Origin: a virus
Virus record (IMG/VR): IMGVR_UViG_3300021142_000007
Coordinates: 62,001 to 126,000 of that record
Strand: one strand, 5' to 3'
DNA length: 64,000 nt
In this document: positions 14,431-21,298 of the stretch, piece after piece
Numbering within the stretch: position 1 is the first letter of the stretch
Layout of the letters: the number at the start of each line of letters is the position of its first letter
The notes under the pieces: model-generated
What the model was told of the DNA's origin: nothing
What the model saw: the letters and a program-made list of their open reading frames with translations, nothing else
Database searches by the model: none
Position numbers and translations under genes: made by a program

Positions 14431-14630
14431 TAGTTCATATGCATTAGGGTTTCAGCAACACCTACCTTAAAGGTTTTAACACCTTCTTTTCTATCTAAGC
14501 TGGGGATGTATGCAGATACGATATAACCTTCTAGGTAGGGTTCACACTTAAGAATAATGGTTTCATCTACGTTCCACTTTTCTTTTTCGTGAATGATTTG
14601 TTTTATCGCATTTTCAAAATTTCTTGTCAT
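14430..14630 (-). CDS. Small unknown protein, 66 residues
   Basis: Charged alpha-beta protein (IKQIIHEKEKWNVDETIILK). Part of the operon 15003-14170. Function unknown. Confidence 0.75.
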   Translation of the reverse strand: MTRNFENAIKQIIHEKEKWNVDETIILKCEPYLEGYIVSAYIPSLDRKEGVKTFKVGVAETLMHMN

Positions 14631-14749
14631 TAGTCCAGTATATCTGTTATGTCATCAAAAACATCTTCTAATGCTTCGCTGAAGTCTATGCGAAATAATA
14701 CTAGTATCGTTACTAGGATTATAGCTATGAGTATACAAGTATAAATCAT
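14630..14749 (-). CDS. Small membrane protein, 39 residues
   Basis: ATG at 14747-14749 overlaps the TGA of the upstream gene (ATGA), and its own stop overlaps the next start by one base. A hydrophobic N-terminus (MIYTCILIAIILVTILVLF) is followed by an acidic tail. The overlaps at both ends argue that it is real. Confidence 0.65.
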   Translation of the reverse strand: MIYTCILIAIILVTILVLFRIDFSEALEDVFDDITDILD

Positions 14750-15003
14750 AGGTTATTTATTATTTTTGATAGCATTAGTTCTCTAATCTTTATCTTAGAA
14801 GATATACCTTCAGCAGTCTCGGTATAACCATATTCTTTGGCTTCTGCCAATTCGATATATAGGTCATCCAATTCATCCTTCAGGCTTTCAGCCAAATCAT
14901 AATCGTTTATGGGTTCGGTATTTGATTCATCCTTAGAAAGGATACTAATAGCTATTAAGAACCCCAAAAAACCGCATCCAAGCATGTATAGTATTTCCAT
15001 CAT
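14746..15003 (-). CDS. Membrane-anchored coiled-coil protein, 85 residues
   Basis: N-terminal membrane segment (LYMLGCGFLGFLIAISIL) followed by an acidic helix with heptad-like spacing (LAESLKDELDDLYIELAEAK). First gene of an operon of four. Function unknown. Confidence 0.8.
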   Translation of the reverse strand: MMEILYMLGCGFLGFLIAISILSKDESNTEPINDYDLAESLKDELDDLYIELAEAKEYGYTETAEGISSKIKIRELMLSKIINNL

Positions 15004-15037
15004 ATAGTTTCTGATATTTTTTTTTTGAATTATAATG

Positions 15038-15069
15038 CAAAGGTATGTAATCTTTTTCAGACTTACAAG
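15038..15069 (-). promoter_or_regulatory. Bacteroidota-type promoter
   Basis: -7 box TACCTTTG at 15038-15045, TTGT-type -33 box at 15066-15069. Upstream of 14746-15003. Confidence 0.8.
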
Positions 15070-15072
15070 CTT

Positions 15073-15339
15073 TTATAAATAAAAATTTTTCCAATTACCA
15101 CTACCATCGCCACTACCATCGCCACCACCATTACCACTTCCTTCTCCATGTCCCCAGCCATGTCCAGAGCCATAACCTTCGCCAGAGCCATGACCCCATC
15201 CATTTCCGTTTCCAATGCTATTTCCATCTCCCAACCCACTTCCATCTCCACCTCCCCATCCACCAGCATCGCCAGAGCCATCAGCCCAAAAATGAACATG
15301 GGTTGTATCTAAGTTCTTTCCGTATGAATTAATTTCCAT
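15073..15339 (-). CDS. Gly-X repeat protein, SYG family, copy 20
   Basis: 88 residues, an isolated copy far from the arrays. Start MEINSYGKNLD. His- and Trp-rich repeat (GNGWGHGSGEGYGSGHGWGHG). It shares a base with the stop of the transglycosylase gene and is probably co-transcribed with it. Confidence 0.85.
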   Translation of the reverse strand: MEINSYGKNLDTTHVHFWADGSGDAGGWGGGDGSGLGDGNSIGNGNGWGHGSGEGYGSGHGWGHGEGSGNGGGDGSGDGSGNWKNFYL

Positions 15340-15935
15340 TAGTATTTGGCCCAGTATCTAAGTACATAATTTCTTGTTTCTTCTGGCAAGTCAGAATAGT
15401 TCGCTCCTCTGCTATACCAAGCTTGAAAGTTTCCCCAACCCCAGTTATAGATGATTAGCTTATAGTTAAGGCTATTTGCAATACCAGCTTGCTTGAGGTA
15501 CAATGGAATTTGTTCTCCTAGCAACCATTCACCTATCTTGACATTGTATTTTCTTATGAATAAGTCTTCATAGGAATAGCGTTCTTTTGGATGATTGATG
15601 TTCCATTCATCCAAGCCAGCTTGTGTAACTTGCATAGAACCAACAGCGTTCATAACCGATGTCTTGTAGTCCTTATCGCCAGACTCAATCATACGAACTT
15701 GGTCATAGTCTAGGTCCGTAAGGAATTTGCTTGCGCTATCGCGTGTTACAACAAATGGCTTTAAGACCTTCGGAATGGATGTATACTTCAGACTAAATCC
15801 TGTACTGAAGCCAATCATGACGAACATGATGAAAGCGAAGGTTATTGGCTTCATCATTATTTTCCAATAAGGGACGTGTACTTCTCTAAGAAGTTCGTCT
15901 CTGTAGTATAGCGTTTTTGTTTTTAGTAATTTCAT
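15339..15935 (-). CDS. Lytic transglycosylase (SLT type), membrane-anchored
   Basis: 198 residues. An N-terminal membrane segment (about residues 29-48) is followed by an SLT fold: the presumed catalytic Glu in RMIESGDKDYKTSV, then AVGSMQVTQAGLDEWN and the closing YNWGWGNFQAWYSRG. SLT enzymes cleave the peptidoglycan sugar chain. With its anchor it would act outside the inner membrane, either in lysis or in local wall opening. The link to Gly-X copy 20 hints that some Gly-X proteins act at the envelope, which is only an inference. Confidence 0.85.
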   Translation of the reverse strand: MKLLKTKTLYYRDELLREVHVPYWKIMMKPITFAFIMFVMIGFSTGFSLKYTSIPKVLKPFVVTRDSASKFLTDLDYDQVRMIESGDKDYKTSVMNAVGSMQVTQAGLDEWNINHPKERYSYEDLFIRKYNVKIGEWLLGEQIPLYLKQAGIANSLNYKLIIYNWGWGNFQAWYSRGANYSDLPEETRNYVLRYWAKY

Positions 15936-15939
15936 GATA

Positions 15940-15971
15940 CAAAGGTAAAATTAATAAATGAAAACTGCAAG
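15940..15971 (-). promoter_or_regulatory. Bacteroidota-type promoter
   Basis: -7 box TACCTTTG at 15940-15947, TTGC-type -33 box near 15968-15971. Upstream of the transglycosylase gene. Confidence 0.8.
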
Positions 15972-15980
15972 TATATCTAC

Positions 15981-16358
15981 TTATTTTTTTTCTGGATTAT
16001 CTTTAAGTTCTTCTTCGACCCGTTCTTTGTTCTTGAAACAGTGACCAATGCCCATCTTTCCCCAATTATCAATAAAATGCTTATGTATTTCGGATTGAAC
16101 AAAAGCCTTATCTCTTGGCTTCTGCCAGTTAGGGTCCGTAACGAAGACTTCCGCTCTTGATAATTGGAAGTTTGATTCGGTCAATAGCTTTTGAAGCATA
16201 TGGTATCTTATGCTCAACAACTTAGTGAATTTGTCCCAAGCCGAATCCGTTTCAGCAAGTACGAATAACAAACCATTTTCAAAAGAAGATAAGCTTGCTT
16301 CTTTATTTCGAACCGCATCAACCATTCTAGCTATTTCATCAAAGTCTTTTTGTTTCAT
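15981..16358 (-). CDS. Unknown helical protein, 125 residues
   Basis: Mostly helical, charged (MKQKDFDEIARMVDAVRNKE, SIRYHMLQKLLTESNFQLSR). Overlaps Gly-X copy 21 by 4 bp. Function unknown. Confidence 0.8.
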   Translation of the reverse strand: MKQKDFDEIARMVDAVRNKEASLSSFENGLLFVLAETDSAWDKFTKLLSIRYHMLQKLLTESNFQLSRAEVFVTDPNWQKPRDKAFVQSEIHKHFIDNWGKMGIGHCFKNKERVEEELKDNPEKK

Positions 16359-16594
16359 GTGTGTTTTAGTTTTTTATTTGTGTATCCAAAGTCTTTTATA
16401 AAGTGACCCTTACCACGACCAAACCCATCTCCCTTGCCATCACCAGTTCCATTTGAACACTTATGATTAATACTCAAACGATAGCCTCTTCCATCACCAT
16501 TACCAGCACCATTTCCTTTTCCAGAAACAGTTCCTCGTCCAACGCCACGCCCATCTAGGGTTCTCGCATCAATTCCGTTTGTGAGTACTATCAT
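16355..16594 (-). CDS. Gly-X repeat protein, divergent copy 21
   Basis: 79 residues, start MIVLTNGIDARTLDGRG, a second N-terminal type shared only with copy 16. Two Gly-X blocks (GKGNGAGNGDGRG, GTGDGKGDGFGRGKG) separated by a Ser/His/Cys linker, and a Lys-rich tail. Confidence 0.8.
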   Translation of the reverse strand: MIVLTNGIDARTLDGRGVGRGTVSGKGNGAGNGDGRGYRLSINHKCSNGTGDGKGDGFGRGKGHFIKDFGYTNKKLKHT

Positions 16595-16850
16595 TTGATA
16601 TGGGTTCTAGTATGGTTTTGTAAACTATTTTTTCATCGTCTTTATCAACCCATTGGGTCTTTACAAGTCTTCCGTTTACGTAATACTTGAGCAGGTTGTA
16701 TTCAATAGTTTTTCCATTTTCATCAATGCCATATTTAACTTCAAAATCCAAAGAAGTATATGACTTATTATATGGAATAGGTTTGATTTGTGTTTTGCAA
16801 CCTGATGCAAATAACACACAGACAAATATAAAAACAAAGATAGATTTCAT
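16569..16850 (-). CDS. Lipoprotein, 93 residues
   Basis: Start MKSIFVFIFVCVLFASGCK at 16848-16850; lipobox ASGC with the Cys at residue 18. A longer reading would overlap 16855-17025. The mature part is beta-rich and resembles small MORN-like lipoproteins (EYNLLKYYVNGRLVKTQ). Its end overlaps copy 21 by 26 bp. Confidence 0.75.
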   Translation of the reverse strand: MKSIFVFIFVCVLFASGCKTQIKPIPYNKSYTSLDFEVKYGIDENGKTIEYNLLKYYVNGRLVKTQWVDKDDEKIVYKTILEPISNDSTHKRN

Positions 16851-16854
16851 GTGA

Positions 16855-17025
16855 TTACTTTTTTTTAGCAAGATTTTGTATCTTGATGTTAGCAAGTTCG
16901 ATTTCTCTTTCAAGGTTTCTTATCTCGGACTTATAGTCTTCGATAGTCTTAGCTGGGGCTTGATACGATGAAGTACCAGCACGTCCATATTGTCTTATGA
17001 TGTTGTTTACGTATGTCTTTTCCAT
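16855..17025 (-). CDS. Small coiled-coil protein, 56 residues
   Basis: Start at 17023-17025; Tyr/Ala-rich N-terminus and a charged helix (IEDYKSEIRNLEREIELAN). Only four bases separate the -7 box of its promoter from the ATG, so the mRNA is likely leaderless. Confidence 0.65.
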   Translation of the reverse strand: MEKTYVNNIIRQYGRAGTSSYQAPAKTIEDYKSEIRNLEREIELANIKIQNLAKKK

Positions 17026-17029
17026 GATG

Positions 17030-17061
17030 CAAAGGTAAGAAGTATTTTTGATACTTGCAAG
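17030..17061 (-). promoter_or_regulatory. Promoter, probable leaderless transcript
   Basis: -7 box TACCTTTG at 17030-17037, TTGC-type -33 box near 17058-17061. The ATG of 16855-17025 follows 4 nt after the -7 box. Confidence 0.8.
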
Positions 17062-17063
17062 TA

Positions 17064-17258
17064 TTAAGGCATAAATTTAAGGCAAAATAAAATAATATAA
17101 ACAAAGATTGAACATATGAATACAGCGGTTCCCCATTCGTCTATCATATAGCCTGTTGCAAACATACTAAACTTAGCATTTATTGCCTTACTAGCTTTAT
17201 AATTCCTTATTGTTGAAACCAAGCCCCAGATGAATACTAGAATTGAAAGTGTATACAT
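17064..17258 (-). CDS. Membrane protein, 64 residues
   Basis: Two hydrophobic segments (TLSILVFIWGLVSTI, and AVFICSIFVYIILFCLKF at the end). First of three small genes that may share one transcript. Function unknown. Confidence 0.7.
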   Translation of the reverse strand: MYTLSILVFIWGLVSTIRNYKASKAINAKFSMFATGYMIDEWGTAVFICSIFVYIILFCLKFMP

Positions 17259-17260
17259 AT

Positions 17261-17431
17261 TTAGTCTATTGAAATGATGAATATTTTAATTACCTTATAC
17301 GAAAGATATATCGGCCAGAATACGATTCTCATGACCAAGATGATTTGTGGCGTTGAGTCTGGTATCTCTGATTGGAAGATAACCAACCATAAGATATACC
17401 AGAGTATACCTAGTATATATGCTATTAACAT
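17261..17431 (-). CDS. Membrane protein, 56 residues
   Basis: Start at 17429-17431 (MLIAYILGILWYILWLVIF), with a second hydrophobic stretch at the C-terminus. Located 2 bp from 17434-17529. Function unknown. Confidence 0.6.
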   Translation of the reverse strand: MLIAYILGILWYILWLVIFQSEIPDSTPQIILVMRIVFWPIYLSYKVIKIFIISID

Positions 17432-17433
17432 GA

Positions 17434-17529
17434 TTACTTATTTAATCGTTTAAGCCGCTTTGAGTTATATGGAACCAAAGAGTCTACTATGTGAGGACCA
17501 GATAAACCATAATAAAAGAATTTTATCAT
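17434..17529 (-). CDS. Very small protein, 31 residues
   Basis: ATG at 17527-17529, 6 nt behind a -7 box. Sequence MIKFFYYGLSGPHIVDS with a basic end (KRLKRLNK). Support comes only from the promoter position and packing with 17261-17431. Confidence 0.45.
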   Translation of the reverse strand: MIKFFYYGLSGPHIVDSLVPYNSKRLKRLNK

Positions 17530-17535
17530 ATGATA

Positions 17536-17567
17536 CAAAGGTATGAAAATAATTTGACTTAACCAAG
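17536..17567 (-). promoter_or_regulatory. Promoter, probable leaderless transcript
   Basis: -7 box TACCTTTG at 17536-17543, TTGG at 17563-17566. Serves the small genes 17434-17529 and onward. Confidence 0.75.
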
Positions 17568-17570
17568 CTT

Positions 17571-18212
17571 TTAGTAGAGATTATTTTCGATACGTGAAAC
17601 TACTTCATTTTTGATAGCATCGGAAACAACATGATGCTTGTCTATCCAGTTTTTATAATGCGTTTTAAGACTGCTATATAATGGCTTCATGCGCTTAGAA
17701 AGCTTTACTTCAGATGGCTTATCAGCAGCGTTTATCTTACGAAGTTCTTTCAGCAGGTCGCTAAGTTCATCCATGGAATACTCAAGTAGTATTTCACTTG
17801 GTTGTTTTATATGAGGTTTTTGTTTTTGAATACGAATGACCGAACCTTGTCCATGCATTATCTGAATCACATATGACCCCAAGTATATTGCAGTGCCAGT
17901 AAAGTCATTGTAGTATCTAGTGTCTTTGCATGGCTTACCATATACCATAGCATATTCAAAGATGAACCAAAACATAGGTTCACGTGGTTCGTAGCCTAGA
18001 GACATTTCCTTTCTTACATAGGCATCCGAATCATACTTATTGATGTACTTCTCGATTACAGCATCAATCCTATCACCGAACTTCTTATGAAAGCTATTTA
18101 TGTTTTTGGTCAAGCGTTCGTTTAAGAACTTGCGTTCCTTTGCTAGTCTATCAAGTTCTACTTGTGCCTCTGGACTATTGAACCACTCCTCTAGGTCTGT
18201 TATTAAGCTCAT
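17571..18212 (-). CDS. Unknown protein, 213 residues
   Basis: Helical N-terminus (RLAKERKFLNERLTKNINSF), a central alpha-beta part (YYNDFTGTAIYLGSYVIQIM) and a Lys-rich C-terminus. No motif recognised. It follows 18216-18488 by 3 bp. Confidence 0.8.
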   Translation of the reverse strand: MSLITDLEEWFNSPEAQVELDRLAKERKFLNERLTKNINSFHKKFGDRIDAVIEKYINKYDSDAYVRKEMSLGYEPREPMFWFIFEYAMVYGKPCKDTRYYNDFTGTAIYLGSYVIQIMHGQGSVIRIQKQKPHIKQPSEILLEYSMDELSDLLKELRKINAADKPSEVKLSKRMKPLYSSLKTHYKNWIDKHHVVSDAIKNEVVSRIENNLY

Positions 18213-18215
18213 TGT

Positions 18216-18488
18216 TTAGTCTTTTATTGGTGTTAGGTTATACTTTATTTCAAACTTCCAGCAAACCTCACGTAGTCTTTGACTTGTTATTCTATGAAAA
18301 GAAAGCTTTCTTAGCTTTATGATTTCTTCAAGCACAAGTTCTTTATCGGCATCATTCCGCATCATTTCTTCGATTTCGTCTGCCTTGGCACCGAAGGTAT
18401 CGGCAGCTTTGAATATAACGTAATAGGCTATGGTTACAACTAGTGTAAGACCTATGGATGCGATTGCTAGTAGTATTTCTTCTTTCAT
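18216..18488 (-). CDS. Membrane-anchored protein, 90 residues
   Basis: One N-terminal membrane segment (LLAIASIGLTLVVTIAYYVI), then a charged helical cytoplasmic part. The -7 box ends 4 nt before the ATG. Function unknown. Confidence 0.75.
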   Translation of the reverse strand: MKEEILLAIASIGLTLVVTIAYYVIFKAADTFGAKADEIEEMMRNDADKELVLEEIIKLRKLSFHRITSQRLREVCWKFEIKYNLTPIKD

Positions 18489-18492
18489 AGTG

Positions 18493-18524
18493 TAAAGGTA
18501 TAAAATCTTTTTCTTAAAAACAAG
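18493..18524 (-). promoter_or_regulatory. Promoter, probable leaderless transcript
   Basis: -7 box TACCTTTA at 18493-18500 and TTG-type -33 box at 18521-18524. Upstream of 18216-18488. Confidence 0.7.
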
Positions 18525-18526
18525 CT

Positions 18527-18727
18527 TTATTGCTTATATTTTTTCCATCGCTTGATTACTTCTTTATCTGTTCCTAATTGATTGAAGCTATCGGTGTGTG
18601 TCCATGACATCTTTTGATAGTCATAGATTTTCTTTTCACCACACCTCTTGCATATGCACTTATCAGGTAGGCTTGGGAAGTTATATAGCCATTTGTGGCC
18701 GAACACGAGACAAATTAACTTAGTCAT
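18527..18727 (-). CDS. Small zinc-finger phage protein (DUF1660 type)
   Basis: 66 residues from ATG 18725-18727. MTKLICLVFGHKW followed by CICKRCGEKK gives two Cys pairs for one metal. Proteins of this build are annotated DUF1660 in phages; function unknown. Overlaps the next upstream gene by 8 bp. Confidence 0.75.
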   Translation of the reverse strand: MTKLICLVFGHKWLYNFPSLPDKCICKRCGEKKIYDYQKMSWTHTDSFNQLGTDKEVIKRWKKYKQ

Positions 18728-19040
18728 TGATTTCCCATTTAACCCTGTTAGGAGACAGGAACTTAGGAATATTGGCATTGATTACCGAACTAATCTCTTG
18801 GTTGCCAGCATTGAGATTGGTTACTTCAACGATTTCAAGTTCCGCGAGGTCTTCGTATATGGCAATTACACGCACTTTCGCGAAGATATCATAGAATAAC
18901 TGATGCGTACCTTCGTTTGAGGTGTTAATGGTCAGCACATCTTTATAGATGCCCACATCTCCAACCTTTGGTCTGCGTTTGCGTCTGAAAAGGCTCTTGA
19001 ATGATACGATTAATTCGATGTCGTTGTTATATTGTTGCAT
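18720..19040 (-). CDS. Unknown protein, 106 residues
   Basis: Beta-rich with a basic patch (FKSLFRRKRRPKVGDVG) that resembles an SH3-like or KOW-like start. First gene of a two-gene operon. Function unknown. Confidence 0.75.
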   Translation of the reverse strand: MQQYNNDIELIVSFKSLFRRKRRPKVGDVGIYKDVLTINTSNEGTHQLFYDIFAKVRVIAIYEDLAELEIVEVTNLNAGNQEISSVINANIPKFLSPNRVKWEIND

Positions 19041-19057
19041 ACTTTTGTTTTATGATG

Positions 19058-19089
19058 CTAAGGTAAGAAACTTATTTCAGACTACCAAG
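19058..19089 (-). promoter_or_regulatory. Bacteroidota-type promoter
   Basis: -7 box TACCTTAG at 19058-19065 (one change from consensus), TTGG at 19085-19088. Upstream of 18720-19040. Confidence 0.7.
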
Positions 19090-19116
19090 AATTCATGTGG
19101 AATTATTTGCTGGTAT

Positions 19117-19284
19117 TTAATTTTTGTTTTCGAGTATATCATCAACAACCATACTAGAGGCTATCAATACAAATATCATAAGACCATCAAGAAACGTATT
19201 CTCATCCTTACACAGGATAATAAGGCTCATTATTGCTGAAGCTAATTCAAGAAGTATAATTATGAATCTGTATATCTTTGTCAT
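19117..19284 (-). CDS. Small membrane protein, 55 residues
   Basis: Start at 19282-19284 (MTKIYRFIIILLELASAIM); a second hydrophobic segment (GLMIFVLIASSMVV). Lies downstream of the structured RNA region, probably on the same transcript. Confidence 0.6.
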   Translation of the reverse strand: MTKIYRFIIILLELASAIMSLIILCKDENTFLDGLMIFVLIASSMVVDDILENKN

Positions 19285-19306
19285 GGTAGGTATTTTTCGG
19301 TGTTCT

Positions 19307-19329
19307 GGGTGACACGATTTGTGCCACCC
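19307..19329 (-). other. Stable hairpin at the end of the RNA region
   Basis: GGGTG.CAC pairs with GTG.CACCC around a 5-nt loop. No T-run follows, so it may be a processing or protection element rather than a terminator. Confidence 0.5.
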
Positions 19330-19334
19330 ATACT

Positions 19335-19500
19335 ACCCGTTTGTGATTGTTGTCTTTTTCACCTAAGCCCTAATCAAGTGCTGGAAGCATTCGGCTGTTA
19401 AACACGCATGTCAATAAGGCTAGAGGGGTGTTTAACAGCTTATAGGTGAACATCGTATTATCCGACAAGATAATCTAACCACCAGCATAACCTCTAGTCT
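19335..19500 (-). ncRNA. Pseudoknotted structured RNA, unknown class
   Basis: No ORF. Five helices can be drawn by eye: a perfect 12-bp stem (19428-19439 with 19394-19405), TTCACCTA/TAGGTGAA (19443-19450 with 19358-19365), TGCTGG/CCAGCA (19482-19487 with 19379-19384), an ATTATC/GATAAT hairpin (19457-19474), and a loop-to-5' pairing ACTAGAGG/CCTCTAG (19491-19498 with 19420-19426). Several of these cross, giving nested pseudoknots. It starts 6 nt after the tRNA-like element. Confidence 0.6.
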
Positions 19501-19505
19501 TCGTG

Positions 19506-19608
19506 TAGGGGGAACAGGACTTGAACCTGTACGATGTGCGCTCCTTATTTGTACACAACAAGGGCATCAAGAGTTCCCTCCCGCGTCTACCAATTTCGCC
19601 ACCCCCCT
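19506..19608 (-). tRNA. tRNA-like RNA without a normal anticodon loop (Leu-like)
   Basis: 103 nt. Acceptor AGGGGGG/TCCCCCT, a Leu-type D-arm (GCG-AAATTGGTAGA-CGC) and a standard T-arm (ACAGG-TTCAAGT-CCTGT) are all present. The anticodon arm is abnormal: GGGAG and CTCTT enclose only GGAA, a GNRA-type tetraloop. The variable arm is enlarged and hairpin-forming (CCTTGTT/AATAAGG around GTGTACA). No CCA is encoded. It could be a decoy, a tRNA mimic, or a degenerate tRNA-Leu. Confidence 0.6.
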
Positions 19609-19613
19609 ATATC

Positions 19614-19898
19614 TTACTCGCTGTCAATGACCGCGCTTATGTCTTTTACAAATTGCTTAATCAGCTTTTGTATTTGTTCGTTTTGCTTACCGTTTAGCTG
19701 ATGATTCACATCATCGTTCATTGTACGGTTGTTTACTCTTTGCATGACGTTCTTTACGTCAAGTGTTGATAGACTTGTTCTTTCATTCCCTGTCATATAG
19801 CCTCTGAAAGCTACCATCTTTTCAATGAATGCTTTGTTTGGTCTATTTCTTTCGCTGGTTTTAACAGGTGCTTTGGTTTTTTTTGTTTCTACAGACAT
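19614..19898 (-). CDS. Unknown basic protein, 94 residues
   Basis: Begins MSVETKKTKAPVKT (compare the MSVKTQ starts at 22105 and 22373), then a helical, Asn/Gln-rich part (NNRTMNDDVNHQLNGKQNEQ). Six bases upstream of the tRNA-like element, hence likely co-transcribed with it. Function unknown. Confidence 0.75.
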   Translation of the reverse strand: MSVETKKTKAPVKTSERNRPNKAFIEKMVAFRGYMTGNERTSLSTLDVKNVMQRVNNRTMNDDVNHQLNGKQNEQIQKLIKQFVKDISAVIDSE

Positions 19899-19921
19899 GA
19901 TATGTATTTTTGATTATGATA

Positions 19922-19952
19922 CAAAGGTAATACTTTTTTTCAGACTTCCAAA
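19922..19952 (-). promoter_or_regulatory. Bacteroidota-type promoter
   Basis: -7 box TACCTTTG at 19922-19929, TTTGG at 19948-19952. Would transcribe 19614-19898, the tRNA-like element and the structured RNA. Confidence 0.85.
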
Positions 19953-19958
19953 TATAAC

Positions 19959-20414
19959 TTAATAATTTTTCAAGTTCGCCAAAAGATTTTCCTTTATCTT
20001 TGGATGTAAGTGGGGGTTATTTGTTATATGTTTCTTTAAATCCCTTCTGTCGAATTTCCATGTTTTTGGATTTATCTTGGGCAGTGGTGTGTATAAGAAC
20101 TCATAACTATTTCCGTTCTCCCAAACAACCTTTATATCTATCCATCCATTGAAATCTTCAGGTTTTATGGGGTTGTAATACGTGTAGTAATGATAAGACT
20201 CCTCAACTTTTTTGGTTTTAATGTTGGAATGTTGAGCTTTTCTTCTAGCCCTATGGTATAGTTCAACTATCTTTTCATCGATATTTCTTATTAGTTTGCT
20301 ATATTGGGAATCCAGTATTTGAATTCCATATGAGGTATAGTTGGAACTTATGTTCCTGTCATAGATGTTGTATGATGTGCTAGCTTGGTCAACGTAATAA
20401 TCCTCATTTACCAA
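19959..20414 (-). CDS. Unknown protein, 151 residues, TTG start
   Basis: The best start is TTG at 20412-20414, overlapping the stop of the upstream reading frame (TTGGTAA). The protein is Tyr-rich at the N-terminus and has GWIDIKVVWENGNSYEFLY in the middle. No family recognised. Confidence 0.65.
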   Translation of the reverse strand: MVNEDYYVDQASTSYNIYDRNISSNYTSYGIQILDSQYSKLIRNIDEKIVELYHRARRKAQHSNIKTKKVEESYHYYTYYNPIKPEDFNGWIDIKVVWENGNSYEFLYTPLPKINPKTWKFDRRDLKKHITNNPHLHPKIKENLLANLKNY

Positions 20415-20650
20415 TTTAGTTGAATGTTTGTGAATATGTGTTGTGTTCCCTTTAAAATGTCTATCCAGTTGTAATCACAAATACCAAATGCTATTATATA
20501 CAATGTAGTAAACAACATTTCTATGATAAGTCCTGCAATAGCACCAATTCCATCAGTCCATTATTCATCAGAAATAACATTTAGTATTAACCAAAGTAGT
20601 AAAGCACACGGAAAATACATCAAGAAGTCCAGTATGTGTATGTTTGTCAT
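20408..20650 (-). pseudogene. Small membrane protein interrupted by an in-frame stop
   Basis: ATG at 20648-20650 opens MTNIHILDFLMYFPCALLLW. A TAA at 20561-20563 follows codon 29, but the same frame stays open for 50 more codons (WTDGIGAIAGLIIEMLFTTL, further hydrophobic) and ends by overlapping the next start. Looks like a two-segment membrane protein of 80 residues with one nonsense codon. Could also be a sequencing error. Confidence 0.5.
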
Positions 20651-20655
20651 GATTA

Positions 20656-20922
20656 TTAGTCTTTTATTAGTATTCGTAAAGCATTTTCCCATTGGTCAAA
20701 GAATCCTGTTGGCCATCGGTTGCACTTACCATTTTCATTAATAACAACCTTTATCTCTTCTTCTTGATTTTTAAATAAACAATAGTATCCACCTATCTTT
20801 TTTTCTTTTGCTTGGATTCTGATGTCATTGAATTGGTGTTCGTTAACAAACCCAAGGCTATTGCCATCTGGGTCAAATAACTCCCATTGATTACCTTTTA
20901 TGTCTTTTACTTGTAATATCAT
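20656..20922 (-). CDS. Unknown protein, 88 residues
   Basis: Beta-rich start (MILQVKDIKGNQWELFDPDG), no motif. 1 bp after 20924-21298. Function unknown. Confidence 0.8.
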   Translation of the reverse strand: MILQVKDIKGNQWELFDPDGNSLGFVNEHQFNDIRIQAKEKKIGGYYCLFKNQEEEIKVVINENGKCNRWPTGFFDQWENALRILIKD

Positions 20923-20923
20923 T

Positions 20924-21298
20924 TTATTTTTGTTTTGTTATTTCAATTAATTTTTTCAGGCAAGCTAGTTCGGCTTCTTCATATGATAAAAACCCAACTT
21001 CAAGGGTTACTTGTGATTCAGTAGTAATATTATCTATTGAAAAAGTCCATGCATGAGCTTTATACGGTGAATTTACAGTTCCGTTAAAACTATGTTTCTC
21101 TCTAAACCATTTGAAAGCTTGAGAATATAGTGGAGCTGATATAAACTCTTGAGTTTCGTGACTTCTAAAGGTATGTGTAAAGAAAAACATTTCTTTAGTT
21201 TCTAACTCACCATTTAAGTAAGTAGTTAAACACTCTTCATTAAAGCCTAAGTCTCTTAAAGCTTTCGATTCTTCGTATGGTACAAATAGTTCTGTCAT
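20924..21298 (-). CDS. Unknown protein, 124 residues
   Basis: Begins MTELFVPYEESKALRDLGFNEEC, a start seen in many small Bacteroidota and phage proteins of unknown role. The middle contains FISAPLYSQAFKWFREKH. Overlaps 21295-21780 by 4 bp. Confidence 0.8.
   Translation of the reverse strand: MTELFVPYEESKALRDLGFNEECLTTYLNGELETKEMFFFTHTFRSHETQEFISAPLYSQAFKWFREKHSFNGTVNSPYKAHAWTFSIDNITTESQVTLEVGFLSYEEAELACLKKLIEITKQK

Noticed and set aside
19300-19610. Possible tmRNA
   Set aside because: Acceptor halves are only about 100 nt apart, there is a true D-stem, and no tag ORF or resume codon was found between them.
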